From contig CAPEBR010000014.1 of NCBI GenBank assembly GCA_948602995.1, positions 1 to 64,000 of the forward strand: a stretch of DNA of 64,000 nucleotides, written 5' to 3'. Below the pieces are notes generated by a model. It ran no database searches. It was given only the letters and a program-made list of their open reading frames with translations, and had not been told where the DNA came from. Below are positions 44,928 through 52,154 of the stretch, piece after piece. The stretch is from an uncultured Dorea sp. (GTDB lineage: Bacteria; Bacillota; Clostridia; Lachnospirales; Lachnospiraceae). The translations under genes were made by a program, and so were the position numbers. Position 1 is the stretch's first letter, and each line of letters begins with the position of its first letter.

Positions 44928-46688
44928 CTAATTAATCTTGATTGTTACCGACTTCTTTTTGCCGCTTCCGTCCGTTGCCATAACAGTAATCTTCACTTTT
45001 TTGCCTTTTCCTGCTTTCAGCGCTTTTACTTTGCCGGAGCTGCTTACGACTGCATACTTTTTATTGCTGCTTGACCACTTAACCTTCTTATTCGCCTGCT
45101 TTGCTGCCGTGACTTTGGCTTTCAGTTTCAGCGTCTTTCCTGCCTTCACAGACTTCTTTCCGGATATGGCTATCTTCTTTACCGCACCTTTCATGGACTT
45201 TATCTTATAAGCAGCTTTCACTCCGCTACCGTCCCTGGCCGTTGCTGTGATAGTCACTGACTTTCCGCCGGAGTTCTTCTTCATCGTGACGATACCGGCG
45301 CTGTTTACCGTTGCAACTTTTGTATTGCCGGACTTCCATGTGATTGCTTTGTTGGAAGCATTAGATGGTATAAACCTTGCAGTAAGCTTTATCTTCTTTC
45401 CGGCAGCAATCTGTTTTGAGATTCCGGAAAGCGTAATCCTGGAAACTTTTACCGGCTTGTTTGTTCCTGCCGGCGGATTTGTTGTATCGGATGAGCCGCT
45501 CCCCGGCGTGTCATCCGGTTTCCGACTTTCATCTTCTTTCCCATTGGAGTCCACCGTCCCCGCATAGGTATGGCGCTTGGCTGAAAGATCCAGATTCATA
45601 GCAACCCGCACTCCATTATTACAATAGCTGCTGTAGACATGGCTGCCATAAATATGAACGGCTCCCACGGGCAGTATGCATCCAGCATTATTATTAATAT
45701 CACCACTGTTCAGCGGCGGGCACAACGAGCGCAGCCACCACCATCCACCGGTGTTATTGCCCTCATCCTTGTCCCAAAGCACCGTATACGTTCCCATCGC
45801 CCTTGCGTAGATGGTGCACTTACCTCTACGGGCTTTATTATTGATATTTAATCCATAGGCTGCTGCGCCGTCCCCATCAACTTCTGATTCTGACAGAAGG
45901 AACAACTTATCTGTCGTATCATTCCCTCCGTCTACTTCATATTTGTTATCACTGTTTACCACGGTCGTGTCTACAACCGCCGCCCTCTCCTCAAGAGAAA
46001 ATGCGCTGCCGATAAAGCTTTTGCTGCTGTAATCAATCCCCGCTTTATTGGATGACACACCGTAGGCATTCAGCCAGCTCCGGATTGTGCTGGTCTCCCA
46101 TGTTACTCCCTCAAACTTTGCATTATAGTTTTGGTTATCCAACACTTCATCAGAAAGGAGGAATGCCTTGCTGCCCTCCACCTTCAGCACCCGCCATTTA
46201 ATCGGTTCATATTTGAAATAATGGTATGGGTCAGAATGTTCCCATTTATAATATGATTCGGTGTCCTCTTCCACATCAGGATTCCCCTCTATCGTTGTTG
46301 AGGATGTAGCATCTTCCTTTTTCAACCTGCGGTATTTGTTCCCGTCTATCTCAATATCATTATTGGCATCCCACCCAGAAGCCTCCTGCAGCTTCTCATA
46401 CAGTGCGCTGTCTTCTATAAGGTCTCCCTTGACTAACATGCTCTTTACTACAGCCCTGTAACTATCCGCCGAAGCCACCACCTCCGCTTGGGGGTAGCTT
46501 CCGAACCAGACGCAGTCCCAGGTCACTTTCTTGTCATTTTCTGCGGAAGCATCACTTTCAATCTTTGGGTTGCTCAGCCCACTCCCGTCAGCTTCCTGTG
46601 CATTAACCGCGGGGGCTGTACATAAACTCATGCACACCGCCGCTGTAAGCAGCCGGGCTGTTATCTTACTGGTTACAAATCTTTTCAT
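44928..46688 (-). CDS. Secreted protein with one DUF6273 and two Big_2 domains
   Basis: 586 aa. Signal peptide 1-30 (APAVNAQEA). One DUF6273-like domain (about 45-375; VTWDCVWFGSYPQAEVVA, HYFKYEPIKWRVL, GGWWWLRSL), a Pro/Gly/Ser linker, then two Lys-rich Big_2-type domains. Its last 577 bases are almost identical to the end of the next upstream gene. Ribosome site GGGGGAAAGG; 19 bases from the following gene, so one transcript is likely. The motif WWWLRSLCPP differs from WWLRSPG in the others. Confidence 0.8.
   Translation of the reverse strand: MKRFVTSKITARLLTAAVCMSLCTAPAVNAQEADGSGLSNPKIESDASAENDKKVTWDCVWFGSYPQAEVVASADSYRAVVKSMLVKGDLIEDSALYEKLQEASGWDANNDIEIDGNKYRRLKKEDATSSTTIEGNPDVEEDTESYYKWEHSDPYHYFKYEPIKWRVLKVEGSKAFLLSDEVLDNQNYNAKFEGVTWETSTIRSWLNAYGVSSNKAGIDYSSKSFIGSAFSLEERAAVVDTTVVNSDNKYEVDGGNDTTDKLFLLSESEVDGDGAAAYGLNINNKARRGKCTIYARAMGTYTVLWDKDEGNNTGGWWWLRSLCPPLNSGDINNNAGCILPVGAVHIYGSHVYSSYCNNGVRVAMNLDLSAKRHTYAGTVDSNGKEDESRKPDDTPGSGSSDTTNPPAGTNKPVKVSRITLSGISKQIAAGKKIKLTARFIPSNASNKAITWKSGNTKVATVNSAGIVTMKKNSGGKSVTITATARDGSGVKAAYKIKSMKGAVKKIAISGKKSVKAGKTLKLKAKVTAAKQANKKVKWSSSNKKYAVVSSSGKVKALKAGKGKKVKITVMATDGSGKKKSVTIKIN
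44933..45509 (-). repeat. 577-bp near-identical direct repeat, copy 1
   Basis: The Big_2-encoding 3' end of this gene matches 46710-47286 base for base over nearly all its length, at an offset of 1777 bases. Identity fades at the linker codons (TCGGATGAGCCG against TCCGATGAACCG). Confidence 0.9.
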
Positions 46689-46704
46689 TACCTTTCCCCC
46701 AATA

Positions 46705-49700
46705 CTATTTAATCTTGATTGTTACCGACTTCTTTTTGCCGCTTCCGTCCGTTGCCATAACAGTAATCTTCACTTTTTTGCCTTTTCCTGCTTTCAGCGC
46801 TTTTACTTTGCCGGAGCTGCTTACGACTGCATACTTTTTATTGCTGCTTGACCACTTAACCTTCTTATTCGCCTGCTTTGCTGCCGTGACTTTGGCTTTC
46901 AGTTTCAGCGTCTTTCCTGCCTTCACAGACTTCTTTCCGGATATGGCTATCTTCTTTACCGCACCTTTCATGGACTTTATCTTATAAGCAGCTTTCACTC
47001 CGCTACCGTCCCTGGCCGTTGCTGTGATAGTCACTGACTTTCCGCCGGAGTTCTTCTTCATCGTGACGATACCGGCGCTGTTTACCGTTGCAACTTTTGT
47101 ATTGCCGGACTTCCATGTGATTGCTTTGTTGGAAGCATTAGATGGTATAAACCTTGCAGTAAGCTTTATCTTCTTTCCGGCAGCAATCTGTTTTGAGATT
47201 CCGGAAAGCGTAATCCTGGAAACTTTTACCGGCTTGTTTGTTCCTGCCGGCGGATTTGTTGTATCCGATGAACCGCTCCCCGGCGTATTGTTGTCTCCGC
47301 CATTTCCATTGCCGCCGTTGTTCCCATCATCTCCATTGCCACTGTTGTTTCCGTCATCTCCGCCGTTTCCATTATCTCCACCGTTTCCGTTGTCTCCGCC
47401 GTTTCCATCGTCCCCGCCGTTTCCGTCATCTCCGCCGTTTCCATCGTCTCCGCCGTTTCCGTTGTCTCCGCCGTTTCCATCGTCTCCACCGTTTCCGTCG
47501 TCTCCGCCGTTTCCGTCATCTCCACCGTTTCCATCGTCTCCGCCGTTTCCATCGTTTCCGTCGTCTCCGCCGTTTCCATCGTCTCCGTCATCCACACTTT
47601 CTCCGGGTCTTAGAAATTCTTTTTTGTCTTCGGCTGCCACCTCAATCTCTAGCCCATCTGAACTTACTCTCCCCGCATAATAAGCATGGTGTTCAGAAGT
47701 CAGATTAAGGTTCAGCGCACTGCGCACACTTGCATTTGTACCTGAAATCGGAAATGTAGAAAACATACCGGGGCTAGAGACATCCGACACTTTAGTATTT
47801 TCAACCGGCGTACGCAACCACCAATAGCAGGCGTCTTTACCCACCTCTTGTGAATCAAACATGGCTCCCATTGCCTTGGCATAAGTGCTGCTTTTACTCT
47901 TACGTACCGGTGTCAGAGCGTCTTTCTTAATTCCAAATCCATAAATTTTTGCGCTTTCCCCGCTCGCTTCCGATTCCGACAAGAAGAAAATCTGATCTTG
48001 CGTGTTATTTCCTCCCTCCAATTCAGAGCCAGAAGCAGGAGCGTTCACCACATCCGTAACCTCTACTACCGATTTTTCTTCCTCAGTAAATGCGCTCTCA
48101 ATAAAACTTTTACTTTTGTAAAACGTTTTCTCAGGGTCACTCGTTAGCTCATGTCCATTCAGCCACTTTCGAATCCCGCTCGTTTCCCATTTAGAATTTT
48201 CCTGTGGAACATTATATACCTGCGTGTCCAGTGCAACATCCGCCAAAAGGAACGCCCGCTCCTCATCCACATTCAATACCCGCCACTTGATTGGTTCATA
48301 TTTAAAATAGTGGTACGTAGCATCATCTTCCCATTTATAATGACTTCCACCGCGATACGTAGCATCATCTTTCTTTATCCTGCGGTATCTTTCCCCGTCT
48401 AATGTAATATCATTTCCTTCCCAGTCGTTATCTTGAGCATCTGTCAGTTTCTTATATAATCCGGCATCTTCTATAAGCTCAACAGCTTCCAGTCTCTCTT
48501 GAGCTATAGCGGTATAAGCGTCTGCGGATGCAACAACTTCTGCCTGCGGATAGCTACCGAACCAGACGCAGTCCCATATTGCCGTCTCCACTCCATTCAA
48601 ACCCTCTTTTGTTATTGGAGCTTTTAATCTGGTTCCAATCTTCCCGGAAGCATACTGTGTCTTTGGATTGCCAAGATTGTCGATTGCTTCATTGTCTTCC
48701 GCCGTTGTCTCTTCCACTGTTCCGTCAGAACACACCTTTCCGGCATAACAGGCGCCGCTGTCAGAAGACAGATCAAGATTCAGCGCAGACCGTACACCAG
48801 TCGTCACATCTATCGTTCTGACATCACTGCCTACCTCTCCCGTCTCCATGCTCCTTGATGAATAAGCCTTGTAACCCGGCGTACGCAGCCACCACGGGCT
48901 GAAGCCCTTAGCTGTATCCGTCGCCTTGAACTGTATTCCCATCGCCTTTGCATAAGTGCTGCTCTTACTCTTGCGAGTTGCCGCAGATTCGCCCGCCGGT
49001 ATCCCAAACCCATAAGCTCTTGCACTGTCCTCGCTTATCTCTGATTCTGACAAGAGAAAAATCTTATCTTTCGTATCACTTCCTCCACTGGTCAAGTATT
49101 CAGAATTAGGGGCATTCTCTACATCCGACTCTACAATGGCCGCTTTTTCCTTTTCATCAAATGCACTTTCAATAAAACTTTTTGTTACGTAGAGCTTGTC
49201 ATTCTCGGTCGTATTTCCATTCAGCCACCTTCGGATACCACAGCCTTCCCATTGAACTGGTGTGCCATGTACCTGAGTATCCAGCGCGGTATCAGAAAGA
49301 AGGAACGCCTGATTCCCATCTACCTTTAATACCCGCCATTTCACAGGCTCATATTTAAAATAATGATACGAAGTATCATCACTCTCCCACTTATAATCCA
49401 CAGTTCCGAGCCGAAGACCGACTACATCACTTGATTTTATCCTTCGGTATTTTTGTCCGTCTAATGTAATATCTCCCCCTTCCCATTGACCGTCTTCGGC
49501 ATTCTTTAGACTCTGATACAGCCCGGCATCTTCTATGATGTCGCCGTCTTCCAAAATACTTTGCTCTACTGCGGCATAGCTCTCTGCGGATTCTACAATC
49601 TCCGCCTGTGGGTAACTCCCGAACCAAACACAGTCCCATGTTGCCTTCACATTAGGGATTGTACCGCTAATCTCCCCCACATTCGGATTATCTGTTTTCC

Positions 49701-49803
49701 CAGCCACTTCCTGCGCACCAGTAGTGAATCCTGAGCATAAGCTCATGCTCATCACGGCAGCAAGCAGCAATGCCGTCTTTCTGTAAGCTGTCATTTTCTT
49801 CAT
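46705..49803 (-). CDS. Secreted protein with two DUF6273, Gly-Asp repeat linker, two Big_2 domains
   Basis: 1032 aa, first gene of the unit. Signal peptide 1-29 (FTTGAQE). DUF6273-like domains at about 40-375 and 410-735, with WDCVWFGSYPQAE, YHYFKYEPVKWRVL, WWLRTPG and WWLRTPV. The linker (about 750-850) is a tract of GGDDGN hexapeptides with D/N changes, flexible and acidic, and coded by 18-base tandem repeats. Then come two Lys-rich Big_2-type domains. Start after GGAGGAAG; the longer frame would run through the promoter. Controlled by the poly-G promoter just upstream. Confidence 0.82.
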   Translation of the reverse strand: MKKMTAYRKTALLLAAVMSMSLCSGFTTGAQEVAGKTDNPNVGEISGTIPNVKATWDCVWFGSYPQAEIVESAESYAAVEQSILEDGDIIEDAGLYQSLKNAEDGQWEGGDITLDGQKYRRIKSSDVVGLRLGTVDYKWESDDTSYHYFKYEPVKWRVLKVDGNQAFLLSDTALDTQVHGTPVQWEGCGIRRWLNGNTTENDKLYVTKSFIESAFDEKEKAAIVESDVENAPNSEYLTSGGSDTKDKIFLLSESEISEDSARAYGFGIPAGESAATRKSKSSTYAKAMGIQFKATDTAKGFSPWWLRTPGYKAYSSRSMETGEVGSDVRTIDVTTGVRSALNLDLSSDSGACYAGKVCSDGTVEETTAEDNEAIDNLGNPKTQYASGKIGTRLKAPITKEGLNGVETAIWDCVWFGSYPQAEVVASADAYTAIAQERLEAVELIEDAGLYKKLTDAQDNDWEGNDITLDGERYRRIKKDDATYRGGSHYKWEDDATYHYFKYEPIKWRVLNVDEERAFLLADVALDTQVYNVPQENSKWETSGIRKWLNGHELTSDPEKTFYKSKSFIESAFTEEEKSVVEVTDVVNAPASGSELEGGNNTQDQIFFLSESEASGESAKIYGFGIKKDALTPVRKSKSSTYAKAMGAMFDSQEVGKDACYWWLRTPVENTKVSDVSSPGMFSTFPISGTNASVRSALNLNLTSEHHAYYAGRVSSDGLEIEVAAEDKKEFLRPGESVDDGDDGNGGDDGNDGNGGDDGNGGDDGNGGDDGNGGDDGNGGDNGNGGDDGNGGDDGNGGDDGNGGDNGNGGDNGNGGDDGNNSGNGDDGNNGGNGNGGDNNTPGSGSSDTTNPPAGTNKPVKVSRITLSGISKQIAAGKKIKLTARFIPSNASNKAITWKSGNTKVATVNSAGIVTMKKNSGGKSVTITATARDGSGVKAAYKIKSMKGAVKKIAISGKKSVKAGKTLKLKAKVTAAKQANKKVKWSSSNKKYAVVSSSGKVKALKAGKGKKVKITVMATDGSGKKKSVTIKIK
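46710..47286 (-). repeat. 577-bp near-identical direct repeat, copy 2
   Basis: Partner of 44933-45509. Recombination between the copies would remove about 1.78 kb and give a gene with this head and the other gene's tail, while gene conversion would keep the tails equal. Confidence 0.9.
47290..47600 (-). repeat. Tandem 18-bp coding repeats (GGDDGN)n
   Basis: Around a dozen hexapeptide units in frame; the plus strand shows TCCGCCGTTTCC every 18 bases with small changes (CATCGTC, GTCATC, GTTGTC). Unit length is a multiple of three, so copy number change keeps the frame. Confidence 0.9.
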
Positions 49804-49836
49804 TGCTCTTCCTCCATAATCTATATTTACTTTTCG

Positions 49837-49866
49837 ATTATACCCCCCCCCCCAACTATTTGTCAA
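49837..49866 (-). promoter_or_regulatory. Poly-G phase-variable promoter of the DUF6273/Big_2 unit
   Basis: On the minus strand: perfect -35 TTGACA, an 18-base spacer (AATAGTT plus eleven G), perfect -10 TATAAT, about 34 bases before the first start codon. With consensus boxes, the variable G run is the obvious control point. Confidence 0.8.
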
Positions 49867-49908
49867 TCTTTAGGCAATGCTAAAATAGAGCTGTTTCACA
49901 AAGGATGT

Positions 49909-50040
49909 GTTACTGTTCACTCCGGACCAGTAACATTCGCAAATCCACTTAAAATTCGCTTTACAAATGGGATTTGCTCACACCTGAATCATTTTCTTAC
50001 AGACTTTGCAGTAAATGCAAAGTCCAGTGTGAACAGTAAC
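49909..50040. repeat. MITE-like element C, copy 2 (132 bp)
   Basis: Begins GTTACTGTTCACTCCGGACC and ends GTGAACAGTAAC; interior matches 13699-13831 (TTCGCAAATCCA, GGGATTTGCTCAC). It lies upstream of the second poly-G promoter. Confidence 0.85.
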
Positions 50041-50113
50041 CGAAGGATTCCGATGTGATGTTATATATACGGATGAATTTAATGTTTCTTTAAAATAAAA
50101 AAAGGGGGGTTCA

Positions 50114-50302
50114 ATGGAAATGCAGTCATGGGTATTATGCCCCATTTGCAATAATAAGACACGAACTAAAGTGCGAAAAGATACGGAACTGGTAAATTTC
50201 CCTTTGTTCTGTCCAAAGTGTAAGACGGAAACTTTAATCAATATAGAACATGGAAGAGTAACTTTTATCAAAAAGCCAGACGCTAAGACGCAGAGCCGAT
50301 AA
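50114..50302 (+). CDS. Cys-rich KTR zinc-ribbon protein
   Basis: 62 aa with two CxxC knuckles, VLCPICNNKTRTK and PLFCPKCKTETLI, and the KTR-type pattern (NNKTRTKVRKDTEL) of the small cysteine-rich KTR family often found on conjugative and integrative elements. It should bind one zinc. Ribosome site GGGGGG just upstream. It suggests that mobile DNA once occupied this spot; no other conjugation gene is visible. Confidence 0.75.
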   Translation: MEMQSWVLCPICNNKTRTKVRKDTELVNFPLFCPKCKTETLINIEHGRVTFIKKPDAKTQSR

Positions 50303-50336
50303 TTTGTAGGTTATTGTAACTGATAGCATCCCGTTT

Positions 50337-50370
50337 GGGGACGGGGCATTTTTAAAAATGCCCCGTCCCC
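50337..50370. repeat. 34-bp perfect palindrome, copy 5 of 5
   Basis: Both arms intact. It lies between the ends of two converging small genes (KTR protein and the 50-aa Cys protein), 2 bases from the stop of the latter. Confidence 0.95.
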
Positions 50371-50372
50371 AA

Positions 50373-50525
50373 TCACTTTTTCGTTTCTTCAAGCTGTCTC
50401 TTTGCGCTAATTTCTGCCCTCCTGCATCCTCCTCCTGACACCTCGTATACCTTTCCGTCCTTCAGAATAACATCCAGGTAGCACATATTACTGCAGCCGC
50501 TGCAGGTTATCTTTTTCACTTCCAT
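50373..50525 (-). CDS. Small Cys-rich protein, DUF1667-like
   Basis: Fifty codons from an ATG with GGGAGGAAG upstream: starts MEVKKITCSGCSNMCYLDV and continues GKVYEVSGGGCRRAEISAKR. The C-x2-C-x3-C ... GxxCxRxE pattern is like the N-terminal part of DUF1667 proteins found with glycerol-3-phosphate/NAD(FAD) oxidoreductases, where it would bind a metal or Fe-S cluster. Family members are usually longer (about 110 aa), so this may be a short relative. Function unknown. Confidence 0.6.
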   Translation of the reverse strand: MEVKKITCSGCSNMCYLDVILKDGKVYEVSGGGCRRAEISAKRQLEETKK

Positions 50526-50792
50526 ACTCTTCCTCCCAACATTTGTTATGATGTAAGCGTCAAAAGGTGTTTTAACGCTTCTGATACACGGATTGTTCCG
50601 TGCTTACGCACTCTCACAATCCCAAAACACCTCGAATCCGTTCATTTTTCTACGAAAAATGGCTACTTCTCGGTGTTTTACGCGTCCCAAAGTCATGCTT
50701 TTTCATGCAAGTATGAAACGCGTGACCTTTTGACGCTTGTATCATATTATATCTTTCCTTTAGAACTCAATCATACCACACCGAATACGCTA
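50526..50792. other. Intergenic region with element F
   Basis: Holds the 184-bp inverted-repeat element and leads into the promoter of the alcohol dehydrogenase. No ORF seen. Confidence 0.5.
50555..50738. repeat. MITE-like element F (184 bp)
   Basis: Inverted ends AAGCGTCAAAAGG and its complement; further inside lie paired blocks (AAAACACC..GGTGTTTT and ACGCG..CGCGT). Single copy in this window. Confidence 0.75.
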
Positions 50793-50821
50793 TTGACAAA
50801 CAATTAACGGCTTGTTATATT
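50793..50821 (+). promoter_or_regulatory. Promoter of the alcohol/aldehyde dehydrogenase pair
   Basis: -35 TTGACA, 17-base spacer, -10 TATATT, about 80 bases before the first start codon. Confidence 0.65.
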
Positions 50822-50903
50822 GATTTTTGGGAAAATGTTCCGATTCACTACCATCCCCTCATATTAATGAAAAAAACAATGTAATGAAAGGACGAATATC
50901 ACC

Positions 50904-52154
50904 ATGAACCCATTTAGAAAAGTCTGGTGCAGAACGTTCCAGACAGCATTTAAGACTGCAATTCCATTTCTCCCTTACCGGAAGCCGCAGATTGTAGGGA
51001 GCGTAAGCGCCCTGCCCGAACTGCTGCATGCAAAGGGATGTGACCACGTTCTGATTATTACGGACGCAGGTATTATGAAGCTCGGCCTTACAAAGAGGCT
51101 TGAAAAAGCGCTGAAGGCAAATGGCATTGCATATAAGATCTATGACAAAACTGTTGCAAATCCGACGACTGCCAATGTTGCTGAAGCCCTGGAGCTTTAT
51201 CTTTCCAGTGGATGCAATGCCATCATCGGCTTTGGGGGTGGATCCAGTATAGACTGCGCTAAAGCCGTTGGGGCAAGAGCGGCTAAGCCGAAGCAGTCCC
51301 TGGCGAAGATGAAGGGCATCTTGAAGGTACATAAAAGACTTCCTCTTCTCATTGCCATCCCGACCACGGCAGGAACCGGAAGCGAGACGACACTGGCCGC
51401 TGTCATTACAGACGCGGAAACAAGGCATAAATATACGATCAATGATTTCCCTCTGATTCCCCGCTATGCGGTGCTTGATCCGAAGGTGACCCTGAGCCTT
51501 CCTCCATTTATTACAGCGACTACCGGGATGGATGCCCTGACCCATGCGGTGGAGGCCTACATCGGGAATTCCACGACCTACCGGACCCGGAAGGACGCCC
51601 TGCTGGCAGTCAGGCTTATCTTTGAAAATATTGACACTGTCTACACTGACGGGAAAGACGTGAATGCAAGAAGAAATATGCTCCATGCCTCTTTTTATGC
51701 CGGATGTGCATTTACCAAATCCTATGTCGGTTATGTCCATGCCGTTGCCCACTCTCTTGGCGGAGAGTACAACGTACCCCATGGATATGCTAATGCGGTC
51801 CTGCTTCCTTTCGTACTGGAAGCCTACCGAGCATCCGGACACGGAAATTCCTCCTATGCCAAAAAGCTCCACCGGCTCGCCGTTGCTGCGGGCGTGGCGG
51901 AAAATGACACACCCCACGATGCTGCTGCCATGTCATTTATTGACGCCATCAAAAACATGAAGACACGTTTTGGGATTGGTGATACAATAGAAGAGATTAA
52001 GGAAGAAGACATCCCGAAGCTCTCCCACTATGCAGACAAGGAGGCGAACCCTCTCTATCCGGTTCCGGTGCTGATGGATGCCAGAGAACTTGAGCAATTT
52101 TACTATATGCTTATGGATACGGAGGAGGTTGACCATGACAGAAACAGAGATTAA
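50904..52154 (+). CDS. Iron-containing (group III) alcohol dehydrogenase
   Basis: 416 aa NAD(P)-dependent dehydrogenase of the iron-containing family. Nucleotide site GFGGGSSIDCAKA near 110-122; metal ligands in TGMDALTHAVEAYIG (D and H) and in the paired-His segment HAVAHSLGGEYNVPHGYANA near 275-295. Family members reduce aldehydes to alcohols or the reverse. It overlaps the aldehyde dehydrogenase by 20 bases, so the two likely interconvert alcohol, aldehyde and acid for one substrate, not identifiable here. Confidence 0.92.
   Translation: MNPFRKVWCRTFQTAFKTAIPFLPYRKPQIVGSVSALPELLHAKGCDHVLIITDAGIMKLGLTKRLEKALKANGIAYKIYDKTVANPTTANVAEALELYLSSGCNAIIGFGGGSSIDCAKAVGARAAKPKQSLAKMKGILKVHKRLPLLIAIPTTAGTGSETTLAAVITDAETRHKYTINDFPLIPRYAVLDPKVTLSLPPFITATTGMDALTHAVEAYIGNSTTYRTRKDALLAVRLIFENIDTVYTDGKDVNARRNMLHASFYAGCAFTKSYVGYVHAVAHSLGGEYNVPHGYANAVLLPFVLEAYRASGHGNSSYAKKLHRLAVAAGVAENDTPHDAAAMSFIDAIKNMKTRFGIGDTIEEIKEEDIPKLSHYADKEANPLYPVPVLMDARELEQFYYMLMDTEEVDHDRNRD

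Noticed and set aside
47290..47600. Regular repeats that could look like a CRISPR array
   Set aside because: The 18-base units are continuous without spacers and stay in frame inside a secreted protein gene, coding GGDDGN.
47024..47680. Plus-strand frame of 218 codons, Pro/Ser-rich
   Set aside because: It is the mirror of the Gly-Asp repeat coding on the minus strand and has no ribosome site or start context.
30273..49803. Diversity-generating retroelement acting on the DUF6273 lectin-like domains
   Set aside because: No reverse transcriptase gene, template repeat or A-biased variable repeat is visible in the window.
50102..50109. Short G run before the KTR zinc-ribbon gene as a third phase switch
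   Set aside because: Only six G, and they form the ribosome site rather than a promoter spacer.
50859..51917. Minus-strand frame of 352 codons
   Set aside because: It lies fully opposite a well-supported alcohol dehydrogenase and shows no protein family pattern.
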